Assembly: GCF_029774175.1 (NCBI RefSeq)
Contig: NZ_CP103834.1
Location: 320,501-384,500, forward strand
Source: Actinobacillus genomosp. 1
GTDB lineage: Bacteria; Pseudomonadota; Gammaproteobacteria; Enterobacterales; Pasteurellaceae
DNA: 64,000 nt
Reading direction: 5' to 3'
Shown: positions 49,803 through 58,259 of the stretch, one piece after another
Position numbering within the stretch: position 1 is the first letter of the stretch
Layout: the number at the start of each line of letters is the position of its first letter
Notes under the pieces: model-generated
The model's database searches: none
The model's input: only the letters and a program-made list of their open reading frames with translations
Told to the model about the DNA's origin: nothing
Translations under genes and position numbers: made by a program

Positions 49803-50444
49803 ATGGAACAATATAAACACGATTTTATTGAATTTGCATTAAGCCGTAATGTTTTAAAATTCGGTGAATTTACCCTAAAGTCGGGTAGAAAAAGCCCTTA
49901 CTTTTTTAATGCGGGCTTATTCAATACCGGTAGAGATCTTGCCAAACTCGGCGAGTTTTATGCGCAAGCGATTCAAGCATGCGGTCTAAATTTTGATGTC
50001 CTTTTCGGGCCGGCTTATAAAGGTATCCCGATTGCGACTACGGTTGCCGTTGCGTTAGTCAATCAATTTGATGTGGACAAACCTTGCTGTTTTAACCGTA
50101 AAGAAGCGAAAGATCACGGAGAAGGCGGTAATCTTATCGGTTCACCTTTAAAAGGGCGTATTTTATTGGTTGATGACGTAATTACCGCCGGCACGGCAAT
50201 TCGTGAATCAATGGAAATTATCAATGCAAACCAAGCGGAATTAGCCGGTGTATTGATTGCGTTAAACCGCAAAGAAAAGGGCAAAGGCGAGCTTTCTGCG
50301 ATTCAAGAAGTGGAACGTGATTACGGCTGCCAAGTTTTCTCAATCGTTGATTTTGACGATTTACTTTCATTTATCGAAAAATCCGAGCAATATGCACCGC
50401 ATTTGGCTGCAATGAAAGCATACCGTGAACAATACGGCGTTTAA
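49803..50444 (+). CDS. pyrE: Orotate phosphoribosyltransferase
   Basis: PyrE joins orotate and PRPP in pyrimidine synthesis. The 213-residue length matches E. coli. The PRPP loop is RILLVDDVITAGTAIRE (about residues 119-135). KSGRKSPYFFNAGLF (about 26-40) and GPAYKGIPIATTVAVAL (about 72-88) are the substrate-binding regions, and FNRKEAKDHGEGG is the flexible catalytic loop. The ATG follows AAGGAAAC. In E. coli rph precedes pyrE and an attenuator controls it. Here the preceding gene is rlmJ and I see no UMP-sensing attenuator beyond the rlmJ terminator. Confidence 0.96.
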   Translation: MEQYKHDFIEFALSRNVLKFGEFTLKSGRKSPYFFNAGLFNTGRDLAKLGEFYAQAIQACGLNFDVLFGPAYKGIPIATTVAVALVNQFDVDKPCCFNRKEAKDHGEGGNLIGSPLKGRILLVDDVITAGTAIRESMEIINANQAELAGVLIALNRKEKGKGELSAIQEVERDYGCQVFSIVDFDDLLSFIEKSEQYAPHLAAMKAYREQYGV

Positions 50445-50574
50445 TTATTATGAATTTTATTCATCATAAATACAGATAACTTTCATCTGAAAAAGCCTGA
50501 AGCGGGCTTGTTCGAAATTGAAATTTCCCTTAAATTAATCTCAGTGATAACAAATACGAATATACGGAGTAAAA

Positions 50575-51663
50575 ATGGCACATAAAACATTACCTTTTCA
50601 TGCGGATACGGTGGGTTCATATTTAAGAACCGATGCTTGGAAAAAAGCGCATGCAGACTACAAAGCAGGTTTGATTTCTCTCGAAGCACGAGATGCGATT
50701 GTTGAAGAAGAAGTTAAAAAATTAGTTGAAGCACAGTTAGAAGCCGGTATTCAAGTGGTAACTGACGGTGAGTTCCATCGTTCTTGGTGGCATATCGATT
50801 TCTTAGAAAATTTAAACGGTATCGAAGGTTATGTGCCTGAAAAAGCTTATGCGTTTAAAGGCGTAGCGGTACGTCCGTATAACACTCGTTGTTGCGGTAA
50901 AGTGTCTTGGAATCCAAATCACCCTTTCCTTGAACATTTCAAAAAATTCAACGCAATCGTTGCAGGCAGAGCGGTAGCAAAATTTACTATTCCAAGCCCG
51001 AACCAATTAATGTATCCGGTGCAATGGGATCACGGTGTTTATGCGACTCGTGAAGAATTTGCTAAAGATGTTCAGCAGGCTTATAAAGATGCGATTAAAG
51101 CATTCTATGACGCAGGTTGTCGTTACTTACAAATTGATGATGTATATTGGGGATCGCTCTGCAACAACTATCAACAACCGACCTTTGAAGTGGATAAAGC
51201 GCAAGCGGTTGCGAATATTCAAGCGATTTTAGCGGACAAACCGGCAGATTTAACCATTACTACCCACGTTTGTCGTGGTAACTATAAATCTTCTTATTTG
51301 TTAGAAGGCGCTTACGATCCAATCGCAGACGGTTTGTTCGGTCAAACCAATTATGACGGTTACTTCTTAGAATATGATGATGAACGTTCCGGCGGTTTTG
51401 AGCCGTTAAAACACTTTGCGAATAATAAAGGTCGTGTAGTGTTAGGTTTAGTGAGCTCAAAATTCCCTGAATTGGAAGATAAAGATGCGATCAAAGCACG
51501 TATTGCCGAAGCGGCGAAATATGTACCGCTTGAACAGCTTTGCTTAAGTCCGCAATGTGGCTTTGCTTCCACCGAAGAAGGCAATGTGATGACCGAAGCA
51601 CAGCAATGGGCGAAAGTACGTCACGTGGAAGAAATTGCGAAAGAAGTGTGGGGCGAAGATTAA
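50575..51663 (+). CDS. MetE C-terminal-domain-like methyltransferase
   Basis: This is a stand-alone protein resembling the catalytic C-terminal half of cobalamin-independent methionine synthase. The 362-residue length is about half of MetE (about 750). The zinc ligands of MetE are present: His231 and Cys233 (TTHVCRGN) and Cys328 (LSPQCGFAS). The substrate region YLQIDDVYWG (about residues 184-193) and DGEFHRSWWHIDFLENL (about 64-80) also fit. Bacillus YxjG/YxjH are similar single-domain proteins. It is convergent with metC, which suggests a role in methionine supply, but the methyl donor is unknown. GGAG precedes the ATG. Confidence 0.8.
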   Translation: MAHKTLPFHADTVGSYLRTDAWKKAHADYKAGLISLEARDAIVEEEVKKLVEAQLEAGIQVVTDGEFHRSWWHIDFLENLNGIEGYVPEKAYAFKGVAVRPYNTRCCGKVSWNPNHPFLEHFKKFNAIVAGRAVAKFTIPSPNQLMYPVQWDHGVYATREEFAKDVQQAYKDAIKAFYDAGCRYLQIDDVYWGSLCNNYQQPTFEVDKAQAVANIQAILADKPADLTITTHVCRGNYKSSYLLEGAYDPIADGLFGQTNYDGYFLEYDDERSGGFEPLKHFANNKGRVVLGLVSSKFPELEDKDAIKARIAEAAKYVPLEQLCLSPQCGFASTEEGNVMTEAQQWAKVRHVEEIAKEVWGED

Positions 51664-51697
51664 TTTCGACTTCGCATAACTTTGCATAGATAGTGAG

Positions 51698-51735
51698 AAA
51701 AAAGTGAATTAGGCGTAATCCTAATTCACTTTTTT
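51698..51735. terminator. Bidirectional terminator between the MetE-like gene and metC
   Basis: A perfect 16-bp stem (AAAAAAGTGAATTAGG / CCTAATTCACTTTTTT) with a 6-nt loop lies between the two convergent genes, with poly-A on one side and poly-T on the other. Confidence 0.93.
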
Positions 51736-51750
51736 ATCGTATAAGAGAAG

Positions 51751-52941
51751 TTATTTTAAACGCTCGAAGCCTTTTTCTAAATCTGCGATCAGATCTTCAA
51801 CCGCTTCTAAGCCTACATGAATTCGAATCAATGTACCGTTTAATTTTCTTTCGATTGCCGGACGGATGCGAGCAATTTCTTCCGGTTGGTTAGCTAAGAT
51901 GAGGGATTCAAAGCCGCCCCAAGAATATGCCATGGTAAATAGTTCAAAATGATCTAAAAAGTTAGCTAATTGTTCATCGTTTAACTTTTGGTTAAGTTCA
52001 AATGAAAACAGACCGCTTGCCCCTTTAAAATCTCGTTTGAAAAATTCGTGTCCCGGGCAGCTTGGTAAAGCAGGGTGGAATACCGCTTTTACTTCCGGGC
52101 GTTGTGCCAGCCATTGTGCCACCTGAATCGAACGTTCTTGATGCTCTTTTAAACGAATACCGAGCGTACGTAAGCCTCGTGCCGTGGTATAAGCTGAATC
52201 CGCATCGACCATTTGTCCCATTAAATATGAACGTTCGCGCAGCTGATCCCAACAACGCGCATTAGCTACCGCCGTGCCAATCATCACATCAGAGTGACCG
52301 ACCAAATATTTAGTACCGGCTTGAATCGAAATATCAATGCCGAATTCAAGTGCAGGGAATAATACGCCGCCTGCCCAAGTGTTATCGATCATAATCACGA
52401 TATCCGGATTGACGTCACGAGCAATTCGAACCAAAGTTGGGATATCCGGCACTTCCATTGTCAGTGAGCTTGGTGATTCTAAAAATAGCACTTTGGTATT
52501 CGGTTGAATTAATGCGCGAATGCCTTCACCAATGAGCGGGTCATAATAAGTGGTACTTACTCCGATATTTTTTAAGATGACGTTGCAGAAATCCTGGGTT
52601 GGCTCATAAGCCGCACCGGTCATTAATATGTGATCGCCTTGCGAGACAAAAGCTAAAATGGAATTGGTTACGGCTGCTGCACCGCACGGATAAAGATAAC
52701 AGCCGGCTCCGCCTTCTAATTCACACATTGCATCTTGTAGGGCAAAATGAGTAAGCGTACCACGTCTGCCGTAAAATAATTCGCCTTTATAGCGATTGCG
52801 AGTGGCATTCTTTTTTTGTGCAACCGAGTCAAACACTAAAGAAGAGGCTCGTTGAACGACAGGATTCACAGAACCTTGGGTATAACGAGATTTACGTCCG
52901 GCATGGACTAACTTCGTTTCTAACTGAGAGAATTTTGACAT
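51751..52941 (-). CDS. metC: Cystathionine beta-lyase
   Basis: MetC cleaves cystathionine to homocysteine, pyruvate and ammonia. The 396-residue PLP enzyme is near the E. coli length (395). The PLP lysine lies in SIQAGTKYLVGHSDVMIGT (about residue 210). YGRRGTLTHFALQDAMCELEGG (about 53-74) and FLESPSSLTMEVPDIPTLV (about 152-170) are diagnostic of MetC rather than MetB. The start ATG at 52941 is followed by MSKFSQLETKLVHAGRKSRYT. Uptake-signal words occur near the C-terminal part. It is convergent with the MetE-like gene. No MetJ box (AGACGTCT) was seen upstream. Confidence 0.93.
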   Translation of the reverse strand: MSKFSQLETKLVHAGRKSRYTQGSVNPVVQRASSLVFDSVAQKKNATRNRYKGELFYGRRGTLTHFALQDAMCELEGGAGCYLYPCGAAAVTNSILAFVSQGDHILMTGAAYEPTQDFCNVILKNIGVSTTYYDPLIGEGIRALIQPNTKVLFLESPSSLTMEVPDIPTLVRIARDVNPDIVIMIDNTWAGGVLFPALEFGIDISIQAGTKYLVGHSDVMIGTAVANARCWDQLRERSYLMGQMVDADSAYTTARGLRTLGIRLKEHQERSIQVAQWLAQRPEVKAVFHPALPSCPGHEFFKRDFKGASGLFSFELNQKLNDEQLANFLDHFELFTMAYSWGGFESLILANQPEEIARIRPAIERKLNGTLIRIHVGLEAVEDLIADLEKGFERLK

Positions 52942-52967
52942 TGTATTTCCTTATTATAGTTATAAAA

Positions 52968-53012
52968 AAGCGGTCGGATCTCCGCAAAATTTTGCAAAAA
53001 TTCGACCGCTTG
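52968..53012 (-). terminator. USS-pair terminator after dsbB
   Basis: On the minus strand, AAGCGGTCGAA and the opposite GATCCGACCGCTT pair across an AT-rich loop. The right arm runs into TTTTTTATAA. It lies seven bases after the dsbB stop and upstream of metC. Confidence 0.8.
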
Positions 53013-53018
53013 TAAAGA

Positions 53019-53558
53019 TTATCTAAATACGCTACGGTACTGCGGTTTTGCTCGTTTAAACTGACTGAGCAAAACGATTACAAAGAACAGTGCAAAAATA
53101 GAAAATGCCACAATAAGCCATTCGGGCATACCAAGTCCGAACATTTCCCATTGTTTGTCACTACAATTGACCGGACCGGGTGCAAAAATGCTTGGAAACC
53201 ATTGATCAAACGGCATTGTTTGTGGAAATTCCGGTTTAAACTCACATTGATTCCAAGGAGAAGGATTTGCTTGATAATCGTGATGTTTAATGGCGAGCGC
53301 AAGTCCTTTATATACGCTAAAGCCCCATAATAGCAATCCTAACCAACGGGTAAGGAAAAAGCGAGGTGAAATTGCACCGATTAGCCCGGCGATAAGCAAT
53401 CCCAAAATAGCAAGACGCTCATAAACACACATTACGCAAGGAACTAATCCCATTCCGTATTGGAAATAAATACCGCTTGCTTCAAGTGCGAAAGCAATAA
53501 AAGCAAGCAGTAACCATGCAGTTCGATTTAATGAGAGTTCTTTAAAGTAACTGAGCAT
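53019..53558 (-). CDS. dsbB: Disulfide bond formation protein DsbB
   Basis: DsbB is the inner-membrane quinone reductase that reoxidises DsbA. The 179-residue protein has four membrane helices (about residues 13-31, 46-62, 70-88, 143-163). The first redox pair is CVMC (about 38-41), the second CEFKPEF...VNCSD (about 104 and 131). Both periplasmic cysteine pairs are conserved. The length is near E. coli (176). The gene has its own terminator and sits downstream of nhaB on the same strand, but a terminator separates them. Confidence 0.95.
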   Translation of the reverse strand: MLSYFKELSLNRTAWLLLAFIAFALEASGIYFQYGMGLVPCVMCVYERLAILGLLIAGLIGAISPRFFLTRWLGLLLWGFSVYKGLALAIKHHDYQANPSPWNQCEFKPEFPQTMPFDQWFPSIFAPGPVNCSDKQWEMFGLGMPEWLIVAFSIFALFFVIVLLSQFKRAKPQYRSVFR

Positions 53559-53619
53559 AATAGGTACCTTTAGTCTGAATCATTTTGCCATTGTACCCGA
53601 TTTTATGCGGTTTTCGTAA

Positions 53620-53653
53620 AAAAAATCTCCCCATTTTTCAGAGGAGATTTTTT
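53620..53653 (-). terminator. Terminator after nhaB
   Basis: AAAAAATCTCC / GGAGATTTTTT, a perfect 11-bp stem around a 12-base loop, lies three bases after the nhaB stop codon. It carries A and T runs and can act in either direction. Confidence 0.85.
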
Positions 53654-53655
53654 AA

Positions 53656-55197
53656 TTATCGAGTAATTAGCCAACCCCAGCTAGTCATTAACTCGGTAAG
53701 TGGCGGCAGTAAAAATTCTAATGATAAGAATCCGATACCTGAAAGCACTATCGTATAAGGTAATGCCATATATAACATTTTTCCGTATGAAAGACGAATT
53801 AGCGGTGCAAACGGTGAAGTAAGCAAGAATAGGAATGCCGCTTGTCCGTTTGGTGTCGCGACAGACGGTAAGTTCGTACCGGTATTGATTGCCACCGCAA
53901 TTAAATCGAATTGTTCGCGACTAATGATTGCCGATTCAAGCGCGGTTTTCGCTTCATTAATATATACCGTACCGACGAATACGTTATCGGAAATCATTGA
54001 TAATAAACCGTTAAATACATAGAACAATGCCAATTGAGAATGAGGATCGGCAGACAGTACGAAACTGATAATCGGTTCAAATAGTTTCAAATCAACAATA
54101 ACCGCTACAACGGTAAAGAACACTACGATTAAAGCGGTAAACGGCATCGGTTCTTGGAATGAACGACCGATTGCATGTTCGTCGGTAATACCGCAGAATG
54201 CCGTGCAGATAATAATGATGGTTAAACCGATAATACCGACATCGGCAAGATGGAGTGCCAAACCGACAATCAACCAAACGCCTGCTAACGCTTGAATTGC
54301 CATTTTTACGTGATCTTGTTGTGTCATACGTTGTTCTTTTAACAAGTTATAACGTGCAAGTACACCCCATACGCGGCGAGGTAAGCGCGCACCGTAACCG
54401 AAGAGTTTGAAATGTTCGAGCAATAGACAAGTAAGAATACCGCAAATTAATACCGGTAAACTGACTGGGAGAACACGTAATAAGAATTCCAAGAATCCCC
54501 ATTCCGCTTGACCTGCGATAATTAAGTTTTGCGGTTCGCCAACCATGGTCATTACACCGCCTAAAGCACTACCTACGGCTGCGTGCATTAAAAGACTACG
54601 TAAAAACGCACGGAATTGCTCAAGAATCTCTTTATTCGTAATGATCTTTTCATCATTACTAATATCCGTAGAGTCTTCGAAGCTGTTACCTGAAGCAACT
54701 TTATGGTACACACCGTAGAAACCGGTACCGACACTAATAATAACGGCAATCACGGTTAAGGCATCTAAGAATGCGGATAGGAAAGCGGCACTTAAACAGA
54801 ATGCGAGAGAAAGAATTTTCTTTGAATGGATAGCGATAAGCAATTTTGTGAATACATATAAAAGCAATTGCTTCATAAAGTAGATACCGGCAACCATGAA
54901 CATTAATAATAAAATTACTTCAAAGTTTGCCATGATTTCTTCTTTAACATGATGAGCGGAAGTCATACCGATAACAACCGCTTCGATAGCTAATAAACCG
55001 CCCGGTTGTAACGGATAGCATTTTAATGCCATAGATAATGTGAAAATAAATTCGGCAACGAGTAACCAGCCGGCAACGAAAGGACTAATGAAAAAGTAAA
55101 TCAAAGGATTAATGATTAAAAAAGCAATAATACAGATTTTATACCATTCGGGAGCTTTACCTAAAAAGCTTTTAAATATAGCGTTTGAGCTATCCAT
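53656..55197 (-). CDS. nhaB: Na+/H+ antiporter NhaB
   Basis: NhaB exchanges sodium for protons at neutral to alkaline pH. The 513-residue protein equals the E. coli length. It is highly hydrophobic with about 12 membrane segments. Family words include FLGKAPEWYKICIIAFLIINP, MVGEPQNLIIAGQAEWGF (about residues 218-235) and NTGTNLPSVATPNGQAAFLFLL (about 445-466). AATGGAGGTTC precedes the ATG. It is divergent from fadR, as in E. coli. Confidence 0.95.
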   Translation of the reverse strand: MDSSNAIFKSFLGKAPEWYKICIIAFLIINPLIYFFISPFVAGWLLVAEFIFTLSMALKCYPLQPGGLLAIEAVVIGMTSAHHVKEEIMANFEVILLLMFMVAGIYFMKQLLLYVFTKLLIAIHSKKILSLAFCLSAAFLSAFLDALTVIAVIISVGTGFYGVYHKVASGNSFEDSTDISNDEKIITNKEILEQFRAFLRSLLMHAAVGSALGGVMTMVGEPQNLIIAGQAEWGFLEFLLRVLPVSLPVLICGILTCLLLEHFKLFGYGARLPRRVWGVLARYNLLKEQRMTQQDHVKMAIQALAGVWLIVGLALHLADVGIIGLTIIIICTAFCGITDEHAIGRSFQEPMPFTALIVVFFTVVAVIVDLKLFEPIISFVLSADPHSQLALFYVFNGLLSMISDNVFVGTVYINEAKTALESAIISREQFDLIAVAINTGTNLPSVATPNGQAAFLFLLTSPFAPLIRLSYGKMLYMALPYTIVLSGIGFLSLEFLLPPLTELMTSWGWLITR

Positions 55198-55362
55198 TAA
55201 GAACCTCCATTAAAATAATAAGTTTTGTTAATTGTAATCCAGTTTAGATTAAAGGATAATAGCTTTTAACTCATTTTTTATGAGTTTTTTTTTGATTTTA
55301 GATAAAAATCGTTTCTTTTTTTAATTTTTTGATCACTTTTGCGGAGCAGGGGATTTTATATC

Positions 55363-56091
55363 ATGGACAATTCTTATATTTTAAAAGCTCAAAGTCCTGC
55401 AGCACTTGCAGAAGAATATATTGTCAGAAGTATTTGGAATAATAAATTTCCGGCAGGAACGGATTTACCTGCCGAACGTGAGTTGGCGGATAAAATCGGC
55501 GTAACGAGAACAACATTACGAGAGGTTTTGCAGAGACTGGCGCGTGACGGCTGGTTACATATTCAACATGGTAAGCCAACTCGAGTCAATGATGTGTGGG
55601 AAACGGCCGGGCCGAATATTATCGGTACGATTATTAAATTAGATAAATCATATCTTCCGGTAATTATTGCAAACGTGGTGTCATTGAGAACCCGTATGGC
55701 GGAATCTTATATTCCGGAAGCGGTAAAATTAAATGCGGAAGCGTGTACCGTATTTTTTAATCAATTGGATGACTTGCAAGATACGGCGGAAGCATTCGCA
55801 ACTTTTGATTATAGTCTATTTAGGCAGTTTACTTTTACGGCGAACAAACCGGTATATGCCTTGATTTTAAATAGCTTCAAAGGTATGTATCATCAAGTTG
55901 CGAGTATTTTCTTTGCAGATCCGGTTTGTCGCCAATTGACGTTAAAATTCTATCGTGATTTGCTCACGGCTTGTCGAGAGAAAGATCATGAAAGAGCGGC
56001 AGCGGTTATGGCGCAAAATCGCCAATCAAGCAGCGAAATTTGGGGAAAACTTTTACAAAGTATTCCGGAAAATTTCGGTGAACTAAAATAG
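55363..56091 (+). CDS. fadR: Fatty acid metabolism regulator FadR
   Basis: FadR is a GntR-family acyl-CoA-responsive regulator of fatty acid degradation and synthesis. I use the ATG at 55363 (MDNSYILKAQSPAALAEEY); the in-frame TTG at 55339 adds eight residues. The 242-residue protein has a winged-helix domain (about 1-72) with FPAGTDLPAERELADKIGVTRTTLREVLQRLARDG, and an all-helical FadR C-terminal domain (about 80-242). GCGGAGCAGG precedes the start. The last codons run to within nine bases of the PhoH-family gene. Confidence 0.93.
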   Translation: MDNSYILKAQSPAALAEEYIVRSIWNNKFPAGTDLPAERELADKIGVTRTTLREVLQRLARDGWLHIQHGKPTRVNDVWETAGPNIIGTIIKLDKSYLPVIIANVVSLRTRMAESYIPEAVKLNAEACTVFFNQLDDLQDTAEAFATFDYSLFRQFTFTANKPVYALILNSFKGMYHQVASIFFADPVCRQLTLKFYRDLLTACREKDHERAAAVMAQNRQSSSEIWGKLLQSIPENFGELK

Positions 56092-56099
56092 GATATGTT

Positions 56100-57170
56100 T
56101 TGAACGAAATTCTCTTAACTTTAGAACCACAGGATAATGCTCGTTTACAATCGCTTTGCGGTGCGTTCGATGAGCATTTAACTTTAATTGAAAAGAGCTT
56201 TAATCTGGTCATTGCTCGTAACGGTTTCTCTTTTTCGATTCAATCCGCTGAGGATAATCATTATTCGGCGACTTTGATTCAAAATGCGGCAAAGTTATTG
56301 AAACAACTTTATAACGATACCGCGCCGATTAAAGGTAAAATTAAAGAACTTGATTTGGAAGACATTCATTTGGCGATTCAAGAAAGTCGAATGTTATTGC
56401 AAAATCAATGGGTATCCGGTTCTCAAGGCGAGATTTCAATTAAAACGAAACGGGGAGTTATTAAACCTCGAGGCGAGCATCAGCAAGCCTATTTAAGAAA
56501 TATTCTAAGTCACGATATTAGTTTCGGTATCGGACCTGCGGGAACGGGGAAAACCTTTCTTGCGGTAGCGGCGGCGGTAGAATCATTAGAACGACAAGAA
56601 ATTCGCCGTATTTTACTTACTCGTCCTGCCGTTGAAGCGGGCGAAAAATTAGGTTTTTTACCCGGCGATCTCGGGCAGAAAATCGAGCCCTATTTAAGAC
56701 CGTTGTATGATGCGTTATTTGAAATGTTAGGTTTTGAGAAAGCGCAAAAACTTATGGAACGCAATGTAATTGAAATCGCACCGCTTGCTTATATGCGCGG
56801 GCGCACTTTAAACGATGCGTTTATTATTTTAGACGAAAGCCAAAATACTACGACGGAACAAATGAAAATGTTCTTAACACGTATCGGCTTTAATTCAAAG
56901 GCGGTTATTACAGGCGATATTACCCAAGTCGATTTGCCTCGTAGTCAAAAATCAGGTTTAAAACACGCGATGGAAGTGCTGAAAGATGTGCCTGATCTCA
57001 GTTTTAATTATTTTGACAGCCATGATATTGTGCGTCATCCGGTGGTGGCTAAAATTGTACAAGCCTATGATGTTTGGGAAGCGGAAGACGAACAGCGTCG
57101 CGAGCAACGTCGTTTGGAAAAACTCGCTTTGGAACAACAGAAAATTTTAGAACAAGCGGAACAACTTTAA
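56100..57170 (+). CDS. ybeZ: PhoH-family ATPase (YbeZ-like)
   Basis: PhoH-like proteins are P-loop ATPases linked to RNA processing; YbeZ works with the endoribonuclease YbeY. The 356-residue protein has a short N-terminal KH-like part (about residues 1-110) and an ATPase domain with Walker A GPAGTGKTFLAV (about 144-155), LTRPAVEAGEKLGFLPGDL (about 171-189), Walker B FIILDESQNTT (about 239-249) and ITGDITQVDLP (about 270-280). The start is a TTG nine bases after the fadR stop, with TAGGA overlapping that stop; no in-frame ATG exists before the conserved part. No ybeY follows, which is unusual. A hairpin terminator ends the unit. Confidence 0.88.
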   Translation: MNEILLTLEPQDNARLQSLCGAFDEHLTLIEKSFNLVIARNGFSFSIQSAEDNHYSATLIQNAAKLLKQLYNDTAPIKGKIKELDLEDIHLAIQESRMLLQNQWVSGSQGEISIKTKRGVIKPRGEHQQAYLRNILSHDISFGIGPAGTGKTFLAVAAAVESLERQEIRRILLTRPAVEAGEKLGFLPGDLGQKIEPYLRPLYDALFEMLGFEKAQKLMERNVIEIAPLAYMRGRTLNDAFIILDESQNTTTEQMKMFLTRIGFNSKAVITGDITQVDLPRSQKSGLKHAMEVLKDVPDLSFNYFDSHDIVRHPVVAKIVQAYDVWEAEDEQRREQRRLEKLALEQQKILEQAEQL

Positions 57171-57176
57171 AGATTG

Positions 57177-57208
57177 AAAAAAGCAGCGTTTTTATACGCT
57201 GCTTTTTT
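57177..57208. terminator. Bidirectional terminator between ybeZ and the AEC permease
   Basis: AAAAAAGCAGCGT / ACGCTGCTTTTTT, a perfect 13-bp stem, starts six bases after the ybeZ stop and ends three bases before the convergent permease stop. Confidence 0.92.
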
Positions 57209-57211
57209 ACT

Positions 57212-58189
57212 TTAAATCCAAGCTAATTGACGTAAGATAAATAAGCCTAAGCTGGCGGTAAATATTGAGCCGATAGTGGTTATACCGATTAAATTTGCCG
57301 CACCTTTTCCATTCCCACCATAAGCTCGTACCATCGCATAAGTTGCCGCGGCAACCGGAGCCGTAGCCGTCAGAAACAAAATGCCGAGTTGCATCGGGTT
57401 CAGTACAAATACCCACTTACCTAAGATAAATAAGAAAAGCGGAGCCAATATCAAGCGTGAAAATGATGCATAGAGTACCACGCGAGTTAATTCACTTTCT
57501 TCCGTTTGTTGGCGGAATTGGCTTAATGCTTTGAAATCTAAAGTCGCACCAATACAGATTAACGCCATCGGCAAGGTGATATTAGCGAGTGATTGCGCCG
57601 TTTGCATAAGGGGCTTAGGAATCTGAATCTGTAAGTAATTTACCACTATTCCAAGTACGATCGCTTGAATCAACGGGTTCTTCGCAACCGCCGAAGCAAG
57701 TTTGCTTGCATTCGGTTTCTGATCACTTAACGAATTTAAAATAGTAATAACACTCAATACATTAAATAAAATCACTAATGAAGCGGTATAAATTGAAACG
57801 GTGGCAAGTCCTGCTTCTCCATAGGCATTAATAGTGAGAGCAAGCCCTAAAATTGCCGCATTCGTACGAAAAACGCCTTGAGTAAAAATACAACGATAAC
57901 CACGCTCACGGATATATTTAGCCGCCCACCATTCCGCTATCAGATAAATAATTAACGTACCGCTTAGGCCTGCAAAAATTAAATTAAGATCTTTTGAATA
58001 ATCTAACGGACTTTTTACTACATTTAAAAATAGCATTGTCGGTAAAGCGAAATTAAACATCACTTTTGATGCGGTGTTACAAAAGGCATCATCTACAAAT
58101 TTGCGACGACGTAAAAAAATACCCAATAACATTAAAAGAATAGTCGGTAGCATTACCCCTATACTAAATTGCAAAGATTCGAAAAACAT
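57212..58189 (-). CDS. AEC-family transporter (auxin efflux carrier-like)
   Basis: This is a secondary transporter of the auxin efflux carrier family, whose bacterial members move malate, malonate or other anions. The 325-residue protein has about ten membrane segments in two halves with a central loop (about residues 150-168). Family words include LPTILLMLLGIFLRRRKF (about 14-31), FALPTMLFLNVV, FRTNAAILGLALTINAYGEAG (about 108-128) and FLTATAPVAAATYAMVRAYGGN (about 274-295). The substrate is not identifiable. The gene is upstream of prfB's 3' end on the same strand, with a USS terminator between. Confidence 0.82.
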   Translation of the reverse strand: MFFESLQFSIGVMLPTILLMLLGIFLRRRKFVDDAFCNTASKVMFNFALPTMLFLNVVKSPLDYSKDLNLIFAGLSGTLIIYLIAEWWAAKYIRERGYRCIFTQGVFRTNAAILGLALTINAYGEAGLATVSIYTASLVILFNVLSVITILNSLSDQKPNASKLASAVAKNPLIQAIVLGIVVNYLQIQIPKPLMQTAQSLANITLPMALICIGATLDFKALSQFRQQTEESELTRVVLYASFSRLILAPLFLFILGKWVFVLNPMQLGILFLTATAPVAAATYAMVRAYGGNGKGAANLIGITTIGSIFTASLGLFILRQLAWI

Positions 58190-58213
58190 AATCTAGCTCC
58201 CGAGTAAAAAAAT

Positions 58214-58258
58214 AAGCGGTCAAATTTGCAAAATTTTTTACAAATCCAACCGCTTGCA
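58214..58258 (-). terminator. USS-pair terminator after prfB
   Basis: On the minus strand, GCAAGCGGTTGGATTTG faces CAAATTTGACCGCTT across an AT-rich loop. The right arm continues into ATTTTTTTAC. It begins two bases after the prfB stop. Confidence 0.85.
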
Positions 58259-58259
58259 A

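Noticed and set aside
50445..50574. Riboswitch or MetJ control ahead of the MetE-like gene
   Set aside because: No SAM riboswitch core and no AGACGTCT boxes were seen; only weak short hairpins.
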